A stretch of 60,000 nucleotides of DNA, taken from Takakia lepidozioides. Taxonomy: Eukaryota > Streptophyta > Takakiopsida > Takakiales > Takakiaceae. The notes below the pieces were generated by a model that saw only the letters and a list, made by a program, of their open reading frames with translations, had not been told where the DNA came from and made no database searches. Every line of letters begins with the position of its first letter. The first letter of the stretch is position 1. This document shows, piece by piece, positions 18,313 through 29,570 of the stretch. Position numbers and translations under genes: made by a program. The stretch spans positions 34,598,001 through 34,658,000 of the forward strand of contig CM060731.1 in assembly GCA_030704615.1 (NCBI GenBank). The letters run 5' to 3'.

Positions 18313-21300
18313 CTAGTAGATCCCAGGGAAGATCCGCCACGGTACAGCCTTGCAATACTCCTGCCACACCTCCTTATACTTCTGCCGGCACCTCACTTCA
18401 TCTCGTCTCTCTCTCCATAGCAGCAGAAGGAACAGATAAAATGGATAAAAATAGGGCACCAATGAGCTGTTCACCGCCAAACACACAATCCCGTCCATCA
18501 GAAGTACAGCAATGCTTGTGAGAATTGGGCAAACCGAATCTTCCTCACAGAAAAAGGAGTCATGGTCAAGTTATAATGACTTGACTGATGACTACCCAAT
18601 GTTCCCCAGCTAACTAGGAGCAAAAGAGGTGAAGTTGAGCTTGATCCTCACTGTGTTATCCTTGGTCTCAAATTGATTTCAGTTCCTTTGACTTGATACA
18701 ATTGGTACATACAGATATTAATGGTATTGGAATGAATCAGACATACTAAGGGAGGGGGAAGAGGATAAGTGTCTTGACCTTATGCCGCATGGCAGACTGA
18801 ATGAGAAGGCCAACAATATGTCTCCCAAATAGTTGCAGTGTCTTGCAATTCCCCTGCACAAGCCACACAAGGTTTTGATTCATTGAAAAGAGGCTGTACT
18901 TGAGGGTCTGCTCGCAAATCTGACGAATCTCCACAGGGGTGCCCTTTCTTTCCTCTTGCTTCCCTTTTCACATTCATTCCTTCTCTGTATCGCAGCAGCT
19001 AGGAGCAGGTCCCAAAACTCAAGGTTCTGCAAAGAAGATCAAAGCTTTGTGTTCGGGTTTAATTTGGGACCAATATAAGCTTAGATCACAAAGATGCACC
19101 CACACTGCAAAAAATACCTACCAGTAGCCTGAAGCCAATAGTCGCCCTCCAACTACTTTGGCAGGCTGGCCCCAAATCACCACATTAGGGTCCTGTTTGA
19201 ACATGTGCTTCTGCTTGTTTGCTCCCCTGAACACGGCAAACCTATTCCATTGCATTCCCATCCAACCCTTTTCAGAGCTTGCACATGTCTTGGACTTACA
19301 TCATTATATCGTGACTATACAGATGCAGAAGCTCTCTTCATGAGTCTTCTTTCTGCATTTCTGGCATGTACGGTTGTACAGTCACAACATTCAGTTGTCT
19401 TCTCTTCATAACTGTGTATATATTGGTGTATTGGGAAGAGAGGCTAAAGATGCAACAGAGAGGAAGATTTAAGAATGACACATGCACTGCTGAATCAATG
19501 GGAAAACATCTGTCTGAACCTTTTCATAAACAGTAAAACAAAATGCATCACAGGACAGGTACTGCACCACGCACCCACATATAAATATGAAGATATTCAT
19601 TACAGCAGCGGCCCGACTGATCTCCACCGAATTACTCAAGAGCCACCAGCCCTGTTGGAAGGTGGAACACTAGAAGCTGAGTAGGCAGGATTGCAGAGTA
19701 TGGAAGTACTGTTATCATGCAATGTCTTTGCTCACACCTTTCCAGTCCCTCTGATTAATAGAGATTGAAGTATATAGCTCCCAGACAGAACCAATGAAGG
19801 TAAGGCAAAACAGCTTTCACAGGCAAAAACCCCTAAACCCGATCAGGAGAAGAGGGCACTATTGCACTGGTAATTAAGTAACTTCGCACGTCATGATCTA
19901 CTACAGCAATCTGTCTTCTCAAGGTAAGAGCAAACGTAAGCCCTTGCCTGTATGCTGAAGGTGAAGGGAATAAACACGATATCCCCAAATATCAGCATGA
20001 ACCCAAAATTTTCTGCAATGATATCCCACCTGCAGAGTTTCATCCAGTCCTTGTCATCACCATGGATGCAGCTCAAAGCTGACATTCTTAGATTATAGAA
20101 CAACAACAATAGACGTGCAATAAGCCAACAACGCTTGCAGGCAAATGGATAGAGCTTCAGAGCTAGCCACTGTGGAGCCAAGACAGAAATAAAAGAGACC
20201 CATAATACGCATATAACAGTGAAAGGGGACAAAAAATCATGTTAACTATGGGAAAGGCTTGACAAACTAGCAGCAACTTACGTTGTGGTCATGTACTGTT
20301 CATGCCAGAAGTAATCCAGCACATAGATCTGCAACACAGCCCATGTTGCCCATGAATGTTGAATCAATGGGAAGACATTAGTTGATTACCAACAAAGGAG
20401 TTAGGACAGGTTACACTCACAGTACAGAAGGCTTGATAGAGAGCCATTGATAGGGACAAAGCACCCCGGTCTTGCACTTGCTGGGCGGCCACTGACAAAT
20501 TGATGACCAGCCATCCCATCATGCCTGCCCGGATCCAAAAAAATCTGTCTCCCAACCCAAGAGAGAAAATATCGCCCCATGATGTAGTGCACCGTTCTTT
20601 GTCCAGGGTTACACTCATGAAAGCCCATGCTATAGCTCTTACTATCTCCAGATTGACATTATTGTAACTGGAGGTGTCAAATACCACAATTTGATGATGA
20701 AATTGGACTTACTTTAGATCAAGGCCTAGAAGATTTGGATTCAACTGCACCCCAAACCACCTACACACCAGCCGCCATAACAAACAAGACGACAAGGGAA
20801 TCAAGGTGTGTATTCATTAGACAGGTTCATGAATGACTATACTAGGATTCCAGATAAGAAACACATCCTGCTACCACAGGCAGAGTAATTCCAACAGGGT
20901 TTGGCACATCAAGGGCTGTAACCTCACTAGCAGGTGACCAGTCTATTGGTGGACCCATCTTGCAGCTAGCTTGACTGCACAGGGTGACATGCAGTATATG
21001 CCTTAGGTAGATTTGAAAAGGACCACCTAAGTGTCACATAATGCCCATAACAACTGGGGAATATTTCAGAAGCTTCCCTTAAACACAAATCACCAGGGCA
21101 CTGGAAAAACACAGTTCAGAGAAAACTCACTGGGAGCCTCTTTCCCGTGTTTCTTCAAAGCAATTCAGTCCATTCCATAGTCCCTTCCCTTCCAAATTTC
21201 TTCCTCAGCCTATATCATCACAATGTCGTTCGCATCTATATATCACCCAATGAAATATCTTCTGGCAAGGCATGGTTAACGAAGTGGGCATCCCATGACG

Positions 21301-23923
21301 CGAATATCCTCTAAATGACAGCCAGCTGGCAGGCCCTACAGCCCCCACTGACCAAATGATTTCAGTTTATCTGCCTGTACGATTGCCACATAAGAGGAAC
21401 AGGGGAATCACCAGGAGAATCACCAGTCATGAAGCAGGTTGTCCGTCACATGTGTCCTCAGTGACTCTGTCTTGCTTTTTGACGAGCAACCTTTGATGTA
21501 GATCCAGACTGACATCTGTGCCCTCTCATAATCAGAAACACTAACAGAAGTGACAAATAATTTAGAAGTAGGAGATAGCGCAAGCATGAGGTCAATATTC
21601 GGCAAAGTCCATACATGTATTACTCCAAGAAATATTCATATTCAGCCAGAAAGTATTTGACTATTGAGTTTGCTGCAAACTAGAAACAAGCTTGGAGCCA
21701 TAATGTTACGGCTTTATCAAGAACAATTGGTATTTCCTCACAGATTGGGAATGAACCAACTCTTTGGCCACAATCATCAGAGTTCAATGAGATATCATGT
21801 AGTGGGGATATACAGTACACTCAACCCAAAGAATCTCACCTAATAAAGTGAGAGAAGATATGGTTCCTTAACCACCTTGTCTAAGCATAGGACTGAAAAT
21901 TTGGACAAACGGTTCCAATCTCCTAGATATTGGAGCCCAGCTCAAGACAGATCATGTCTCTCTACCTACTACCATCCCTTCAGCTATGGAATGGTGGAAA
22001 TGTGATTTGCATGTCCCACCATCTGCAAAAAAGTCTCAGGAGATTACAAGTAATTGCAGCTGAAACTAGAACCCAGCCCTTCTATCACAAGAGTGGAAAT
22101 TCAGAGGAGAAAGCAGACCCCCAAGGCTGCGCAAACATATGGCATGTTTGTAAGACAGAGTGCAAGAGAAGGTAAGAAACAATGTGCAGATTCCAAGGTG
22201 CATGCGTACCAAGAGACAAAATGCAAGAACGGTGCTGCATAGCTGGCCACCTTTGCTTGCAATCACCTTCACACCCCATCACTCCCTTTATCAGCATCCG
22301 TCTACACATGTGCTTTCCTTTCACATCCACCCCACACATCTTTTTTGCAATGTGACCACCAGACTGATGTAACTCTGTCACGTCTGACGTGATTACTAAT
22401 CTAGTTTGAAAAAAAGAACAGAGAGGGTAGCTGTCATTGGACCAGCCTTCCCTGAAGTTTGTGCTTCCATGGGTCTCAAATGCAGTTGCAAGAGCAAAAG
22501 GCCACAATTGCCACAAACACTCTGGCACGGAGGAACTGAGAATAAATTCCAAGGATACACAAGCTTGAATCAACAAGGAGATCACATACCGATAGAAGCC
22601 CAAAAAAACTAAGTTGGCCAAAACCAGAGCACATCAGGGCAGAGAGCTGTTTCTTGTGCAAGCAGTGGACACGCTATTTAAGAGCATTACCGTGGATGAA
22701 ATAAGCCCTGCTCTGATCCCAGCACCAAGCCCTGCCACCAACACCAGCAGTGATGCTAATCCTGCACCCACATGTTGCTTGCTTTACCATCTGGGATGTT
22801 GCAATGAAGGAATGAAGTCGCTAAGGAATATGCACGTATGTTATCACCCTTGTAGCATAGAACTAGGTTTTCTCTTCCATATTCTTCTATCTTAAGGCTA
22901 TAATTTTAAAAAAGTTTTGTTCCATTCCTGACCCTCATTCTTTGAGTTGAGAATTTTTTCTAGACGCCACTGCACACAGTGTGATGTGCACATGGTGGTG
23001 TGATGTTTCCGTCCTAATTCATTCACCTGCCTGGAAAGATGAAAAACTTGCTGAGGTAACTATGTTGTAAAACCACTTCAACATCCTCACCACCTTATTC
23101 TTCTCCAGCGCCAATAACGTGATTTAAGCATAAGCAGTACTAAAATCTCAAATGAAATCCCTCTGTGCAGAAATCTGCCCAGGCCATAGACAACACCAAA
23201 GGATGCTCCTTCTAGTTGCCAGTGGAGACAGATTCACCCCAGCTGTAAGTTTAGAGAAGAGTGTCCTTTTTACAGAAACAAAAACATCGTCGTGGACAGG
23301 GAGTACAGGAGTGAGCGGACCCGGCCTAAAACTTTGAATGAAAACGAAATTGAACCCCATCATAGACACGACTTACTGAACTGAAAGGCTAGTCAAATGA
23401 TAATCGCACCATTGCATTTGTAGAAAATCCTGGTCTTGTCTGCCAGCACAGCTCCAGCTATGGTTGGGCCTGGCAGAACTGCACCCAGCAGGGCGAGAAC
23501 TGCAATGTATCCCACGAACACTCCCAGCTGCCCAAAATGCCAGAAACATCACTAGAACGTCTTCACTGATATGGGCACATGCGCCATCCTTTGTTTACAA
23601 TGGACACTCTGCAATTGTAACCAGTGCACAAGACTACAGAGGCTCAATGCCATCAAAGGAAGAGGCCGCATTGCCATTGGTCGTCATAATCCGCAACCCC
23701 CGGACGCTAGCTGGTATGATAATTTGCGGGAGAATTCCAACATACCAGGGCCTCAACCCTAACGACGTGTTCCCATGTTCAACGCTGTAAGACTACCATC
23801 CAGCACTTTCTCTCGCACAAACAACACTAAGGAGCGTATTTGTCTTACCATAGACAACGAGGGGAAGTCCAGAAGTGGACAGCCCTGCAAGAATGCCACC
23901 ATCCTTGCTGCCCACTCCCCCAT
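18313..23923 (-). CDS. FK: Sterol C-14 reductase (ERG24/FACKEL family), 13-exon model
   Basis: Membrane enzyme of the ER that reduces the delta-14 double bond of sterol intermediates with NADPH. Exons: 23923-23849, 23527-23410, 22761-22691, 22646-22590, 21515-21424, 20760-20713, 20544-20421, 20328-20282, 20029-19948, 19651-19571, 19267-19122, 18853-18779, 18466-18313 (1170 nt, 389 aa). Family signatures in order: LLGAVLPG, HVTDNLLHDWWFGVQLNP, FFWIRAGMMGWLVINLS, YVLDYFWHEQYMTT, WDIIAENFGFMLIFGD, FIPFTFSIQGWWLL, VFRGANKQKHMFK, GIARHCNYLGDILLAFSFSL, and the C-terminal VPYFYPFY...WRERRDE...VPWRIFPGIY. Exon 9 ends at a GC donor (CAG then GCAAGG). Two points are weak: intron 3 would be only 44 nt, and the exon 10/11 junction needs an unusual acceptor at 19268 that adds about nine residues. 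The start ATG at 23923 precedes a consensus donor (ATG then GTAAGA). Confidence 0.85.
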
Positions 23924-26822
23924 AGCTCCAAACCTGCACCAACACTCACACACAACGCAAGAGTCCACACTTCCAATTCTTGTTTTCCGCCCAAGATTCG
24001 TTTTTTGGTATATTACATCTCAAGACATCCATTGTCTACGTTCTCATCTACGATACCGAATGGTAATTACATCAAAGTTTTCCCTCAGATCGATCTCCCG
24101 CTTACAATTGGGAGTTTTTAAGTTCTGAGCAAACCCCACCCCAACTCGCTCACATGCTTGAGGAAGCAGGAAGTATGAATCTTGAGGATTTGCAAGAAGG
24201 TTGCTACGCGCGCATCTAGAGAGGTTACCGGGGACGCTGTATGTACAGCGGTCACGCTCGAGACTCTCTTAAGAATGATAGAGAAGATGAGGAGATAGGT
24301 AGCAGATCAGGGCGGAGCTAAAGAGACAAATTTAAATTTTGTCCTTGGAGGCAGAACCCAAGGGTAAGCTGTTGGGTCTGCACTATTTCCTTCCTTTTGC
24401 TAAGTTTAGCTTTGATGACCTCTCATCAATCAAGTGAATGGGCGGGTGAGAAATTCCCGGTCTCTTTGTGCAGCAGTATATACTAACAATTTGCACGAGC
24501 AAGTGCCTGTTGTGCTCGCCAAACTCCCCAATCTAAGATATTTGTAAGTTGGACTCAAAACTTGAACACATCTTGCCAGGCACGAATCTACAATGCCAGT
24601 CTTTCTGTCTTCTGCCATAGCAACGTGGTAGTGACCATGTTCTAATTAGCGAATGCACGCATCGAAAATTGCATAATATTGGACTGTTTGAGGTTTAAAC
24701 CAACAGAGATATCTGGACAGAAATTTTCATCAATGGCAAGGGCGCCTCCTGGTGGTCTTGGGGCTCAGTGAGGTCAGGGGTTGCGATTAGCAATGCCCAT
24801 ATCCTCTACGTTACCAACTCCCTGGAAGATAAGAATAAATTTTCGAGATCGAGTGCAGGAAAGATGCATCGGGGCGCAGATTTATGGTGCCAGCCGCTAG
24901 ATTACAGTCTAGGACATGATTTCATTGATCAAGAGAATACCTGGCAGGTTTGGTGCCCAGGTGAAGCATACAATTTGAACAATCTCTTTTATTTGTTTGA
25001 CAACACCCCCATGAACAATTTATACGAGGATCAGCTTTGATAACAGACATTTCAGGTCCTTCAAGTACAGAATTAGTCTACTGCTTGGGAAGACGAGAAT
25101 TATATATTTTGGACTGCTTGTGGGAACTGCTGCAACGACCCGACAATGAGGCTCTGTTATTTGCCAATTTTACCTGTTGCGTCGTGAAAGCGTTCTCCTA
25201 GGTAACCTGAGCAGGAGCTGGAGTTGTGGCAAACACACTGGGAAAGGGATAGATATATTGGCCTTCATCTTTGTGGCGGCATGGCTCACGATCAGGAAGA
25301 GGATTACATGGATCCCAGTCTGGCACTCTGTTTGGGAGTGATCTTTGACATCGCAGGCAACCAATGTGCATTTTTTAATATCATCTTGGTATGTACTCTG
25401 CAATGTGATCTGTAACTTTCGGTAGTGTGCTTGTTCAAAATCAGTATTTGGGCAAGCATGGGAGGCAATACTTTTTTGAGAAGCAACCCCTTGTTCTACC
25501 ATTACAATTTTGCAATAAAGGGCTCAAAAGTGAAACATGCCGATCAATACATAGCTCTGGAGATGTTGATCTGTGGATGGCATTTGAAGCCAAAGAATGT
25601 GCTCAACTGTAGGATTGATGGAGAGGGGTGATGGGCAGCGGCTTGGACATGGGGCATTTGGGTTCTGCCACTCCATTGAGATGATCAATGACGTCATCCA
25701 GGGTACTGTGCCCCAACAAGGCAGGCAAGGTGCGCTTCTGTTCAGTTTTCCAGCATACAGAATTGTTGTAATGAGGCCAGCATGTAGGTTTTGGCTGAGT
25801 CAGTTGTCAGCTGCCCGGCCGCTCTCTAGGTGCACACTGTGATGTATGTTGAGATGTTGTAAATTGTACACGAAAACTGGTACCACATACCACAATGCAC
25901 TTGCACCAGGCTTGGCAACATACTTTCAGCTTGTGAGCTGTGTTGAGCCCATCATTGTGAGGTTTTTGCAATGTAGCTCCCCCTTCTTACCACCCTTTAC
26001 GGGGATTTGCTTTGTTCAAAGAGGATGTTGGAATGGATGGCAGGTTGTGGTAGCGAAGAAAGAGAGAATGGGGGGCCTGAATGATAAGCTCATCATGACA
26101 GTGGCCATGCCTTTGCTTTGGAGGGTACAGTCCACCATGGATACCCTTCACTATGCTATCAGATCTGGTGGTGGAGTTGTGGAGAAGGTTTTTTGGCAAT
26201 GGGACTTTTCTTGACTCTCTGGATCTGATTGGAATCCTGTCGGATTTTGCACTTACATTCTTGTTCCATCGTAGCATAACTTTGTCAAGCTGGAGATCAG
26301 AGTCTGGCCAATTTCTGTGTAATGCAATTTCAGCTTTTGGAAATACATAGTGGAAACATTGTATCTGTAGGATGGGTGAAATGCAAATTAACAGTTGTTA
26401 TTTGATCTTTACTCACATTGAAACCATGCATATTGAAGCCTGGGTTTGCACACTCAATTTATACAAACTCTGCAAACTTCTTCATATTTGCATTACCTGA
26501 CTTTGTTCGCTTGACTGGACATGGGAGGCCGAGTATGCACTCTTGTGCATCTAAGAAGATGTGCTCTCTGGACAATGTGGACCTTGAGATCTGTTCAAGT
26601 AACTAATTATTCATAAAACTTCCCAACACAATCTTCACGAACATTTTACATTGAACCTGAGAAGCAAGCCTGGCAAGGTGCAATAAGTCATACCGTCGTG
26701 TACATTGCACTGGTGATCTGTACATGTGAGTACAGAGTTACACAGTTCATGTATGAAAAAAGCTGAGGCTCAAAGAACTGATCATGATAGGAAAAATCCA
26801 CAACCCATTACTTTAATTCTAC
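23924..26822. other. Intergenic between sterol reductase 5' end and SDR 3' end
   Basis: The left part should hold the sterol reductase promoter; no clear TATA element could be assigned. From about 25510 the sequence is matched in copy 2. No coding sequence recognised, although short conserved blocks such as GACATGGGGCATTTGGGTTC are shared between the copies. Confidence 0.45.
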
Positions 26823-28741
26823 TTAGAACTCTATCTCTTGGCGCTCACCCCAAAACTTTCCTGAAGGCCCTCCGGGAGGCTTGAGAGCTACCCACACACC
26901 AGTGTCAGCACCTTCACTAGCTGGGTGGAGGATGTATTCGGGTGGCAGACTCTGAGCCTTTACCACCTCATTAATCCACATGTCTGTTTCAGTAGCCCCG
27001 GGACAGTAACTGTTGACGACGATGCTCTCGCCTTGCGGTCGGGGGGCGGTCGGCCAGAGAGGGCGCGGTGCAATATGCTCACGTACGCATTCACCGCAAT
27101 CTTCGAAACAGCATACGCTGCTGGAAAATCTACAGGCCAACCCTTTTCCTTCTCCTTCCACGTCCCAGTGCGCACATCTTGGAGAAACGCATCAATGAAC
27201 TTGTTGACAGTGGCTTCTTTGATGTGTTCACGATCAACAAGCTCTTCACGATACTTGTTCTTAGGAGCTGAGAGGCAGTTGACCAAAGAAACAACGTTCC
27301 ACAAAACTAAGCCGTTGTACATACTACTGCAAGACAGAAGTTCAGGAGACAAAAGTGCAGCATGCTAGGCAAAGCTGGATAGTCATGTCACGTGATTATG
27401 TACACAACTCTCAGATGGACAAACCTGAAGAGAATGGGACACAGCTATCTAAACTTAGACTTCTCCAGAAGAATACCCATATGAGGGGAAAACAGAAATA
27501 AATTTCACAATATCTGAGAGGGAGACCTGAAGCAGGCCAGCTCGTGAAGCGACCACCACAATGCGAGCATCAGCCTTAGAGTGTCGTAAAATTGGGAGCA
27601 AGGCTTCTGTTACGCGCTTGACACCGTCATAGTTGGTCCTTATTATAGCTTCTGCATCCTTTACACTGATAGGTCCGACCTTCAAGATCGCAGCATTATT
27701 GACCTGCCCACGACAGAATGCATGGTCAGTTTCTCAACTTCCAACAAACGACCAGTACCCCACTCCCCTCCTTTGCCCCCAGTATCTAATTGAATCTTTA
27801 GTAGTTTCTGTCTATAATCTTGAGTCGATCTTCTTGTCTGCATGGATCTTTCGCAGTATGAGGGACAGGATCCCAGATATACCACGCCCTCTGAATTGGG
27901 AAATTATCTCGAAACTCACCAGGATACTCACCAGGATATCAATACCACCATAAGTGTCGCGAAGCCAATTTGCCAATGTCCGTGCAGAATCTTCGCTAGT
28001 GACATCAAGAAGATGGAAAGCAACCTGCTTTAGCCCTTTCCTTTTCAAAGCTTCAAGGGCCTGGAGGCCACGATGTTTATCGCGCGCAGTCAGAACTGTG
28101 GTGATCCCATTTTCCGCCAATTGTCGTGCAATCTCGAAGCCTATGCCTTTGTTGGCCCCTGTCACCACTGCCACTGTGTCCCTGGACCACCACCTCACTC
28201 TACATGCATACGAAGTATCCACATGTCAGATCAGTTGTAAGAATCGGGTACAAAGGACCTAGATTTTCAAATACATCGAACAAGGATCACATACGAAGAA
28301 ATTCAACATTGGACAGTAGCGTGGGTCCGAGGAGTATTCTACATGTTGAACAGCAGAGCTGGTCCATGGATCTGGTTATCCTCAAAATATTCCTCCGAAC
28401 AGAATTTTGAGATGTATACATGATAATTTTCACCAGAACTACCACACTATGGATCCGCACTATCCAAGATCTATGAAAAAAATCTCACTGGAAACTAGCT
28501 ATATGTACAGTTAAAATGACCTGACCTGGACTTCTCAAACTCGTTTCAGTCACACACTTCGCAATACCACCACAGTCTCGACTCACTCTGCCAGCTGATA
28601 CAGCCCTCATCTAATCTCCTATCAACACGCTACGTACAGAGAGACAAGACACGGAATCATATGCAATCAAATGTCCACAGTCTCGCCTACTCAGCGGGAT
28701 GAGACTCGAGGCTCGACTTACTCATGTGCAACGTAACCCAT
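26823..28741 (-). pseudogene. Short-chain dehydrogenase/reductase copy 1, frameshifted
   Basis: Menthol-dehydrogenase/carbonyl-reductase type SDR (NADPH-dependent ketone reduction by family). Exons: 28741-28722, 28199-27932, 27703-27527, then 27259 onward. The cofactor motif TGANKGIGF and the catalytic AAYAVSKIA are present; the usual NNAG reads NNAA. An 11-bp tandem duplication at about 27041-27051 (GGTCG-rich), absent from copy 2, shifts the frame: the protein would end at 26960 with an unrelated tail (about 254 aa). The normal C-terminus (VVNSYCPG...SGKFWGERQEIEF) continues in another frame to 26823. The last acceptor also differs from copy 2: the homologous site has lost a base, and a CTAAG acceptor 11 bases on would be needed. 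Either a recent pseudogene or an assembly error. Confidence 0.8.
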
Positions 28742-29250
28742 GATAGCTTCCTCCCCCGGATCAATTCCAAGCTGCTGTTTGGTTTTGTGCGGCTGCAATC
28801 TACACTCTCCTTCCCTCTCTAGATGTATCTCAGTCTTCATCAACCTCCCATTTAGGGAGTATACGCCGGCCGTGGTTTGGCTCAACAGGACGCTTGCCTG
28901 CATGCACCTGTCGTGAGTAATTGAGCAGTTGAGGAGGTGGGTTACAGCACAGTGTACAGCGGCCCATCTTCCCCACTTATAAATTGGTGTTGGGCGGGTA
29001 GTAGCAGTTTGAGCATATTCGTTAAGTCGAGTAAACTGGGCACCAACGCAAGAAATTGGGGACAAGCAAGCGTGCAAGTAGCTTGCCCCCTTGCTATTTG
29101 GGAAGGGTGAACGTGATGGCAGCGTGGGCCCCGCGTCACGCTCGTCCGCGAGTCCATGTGGAGGGATGTGGAGGGCCCAGCGGTGAGTGTGGAGGAATAA
29201 GGGATCAAAATGGTTTGAACTGCTTTTTTCAGCTATTTTGAGTCTCGCCT
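28742..29250. promoter_or_regulatory. 5' flank of SDR copy 1, conserved in copy 2
   Basis: The first 200 bases upstream of the ATG align with 54968-55170 upstream of the intact SDR copy (shared GATCAATTCCAAGCTGCT, and TGCAATCTAC). This is probably 5' UTR and core promoter carried along in the duplication. No individual factor site is claimed. Confidence 0.4.
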
Positions 29251-29359
29251 TTTTTTTCTTTTTTTTTTAAAGGAAACCTGGGAGCGACTGATTCAGGCCC
29301 TTGAGGAGGGGGTAAAATTAACCCCCTTTCTGATAAGCCATTAGGCACACAGGTGGGAA

Positions 29360-29440
29360 ACGTCACCACCAGACCAACCGGTTAGGAACAGTCCACACAC
29401 GAGGGTAGCGGGTTTGAACCCCGAACCACCAGGGCGACAC
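29360..29440 (+). repeat. tRNA-like SINE remnant
   Basis: AGACCAACCGG (29371-29381) resembles an A box, and GGTTTGAACC (29411-29420) a B box, with CGGG/CCCG pairing around it like a T arm. The spacing of 29 nt is slightly short. The lack of an acceptor stem argues against a functional tRNA. Confidence 0.35.
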
Positions 29441-29570
29441 ACTGTGCACTTACCAGCTGATGTGCTTTCGCCTTCAATTTTTGTGGCTTGTAGTTTGCTC
29501 TTTTTGATATTCATTGACGTTCATCCTATCTTTTGGCCAAAGTGACTAGCCAAACTCTCCTTGCATCACT

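Larger units (their letters stand above)
18684..29000. repeat. Segmental duplication, copy 1
   Basis: Collinear with 49486-55220 in the same orientation. Anchors: 18684-19470 with 49486-50465; 21240-22900 with 50470-51480; 23070-23170 with 51545-51650; 25510-26800 with 51650-52900; 26800-29000 with 52900-55200. Copy 1 is longer because copy 2 lost 19476-21240 and about 23170-25500. Borders are read by eye. Confidence 0.85.

Noticed and set aside
22085-22621. 178-codon minus ORF in the sterol reductase region
   Set aside because: It overlaps exon 4 in the wrong frame and crosses an intron; its text has no family similarity.
29371-29421. Functional tRNA gene
   Set aside because: Only the T arm is convincing; box spacing is short and no acceptor stem forms.
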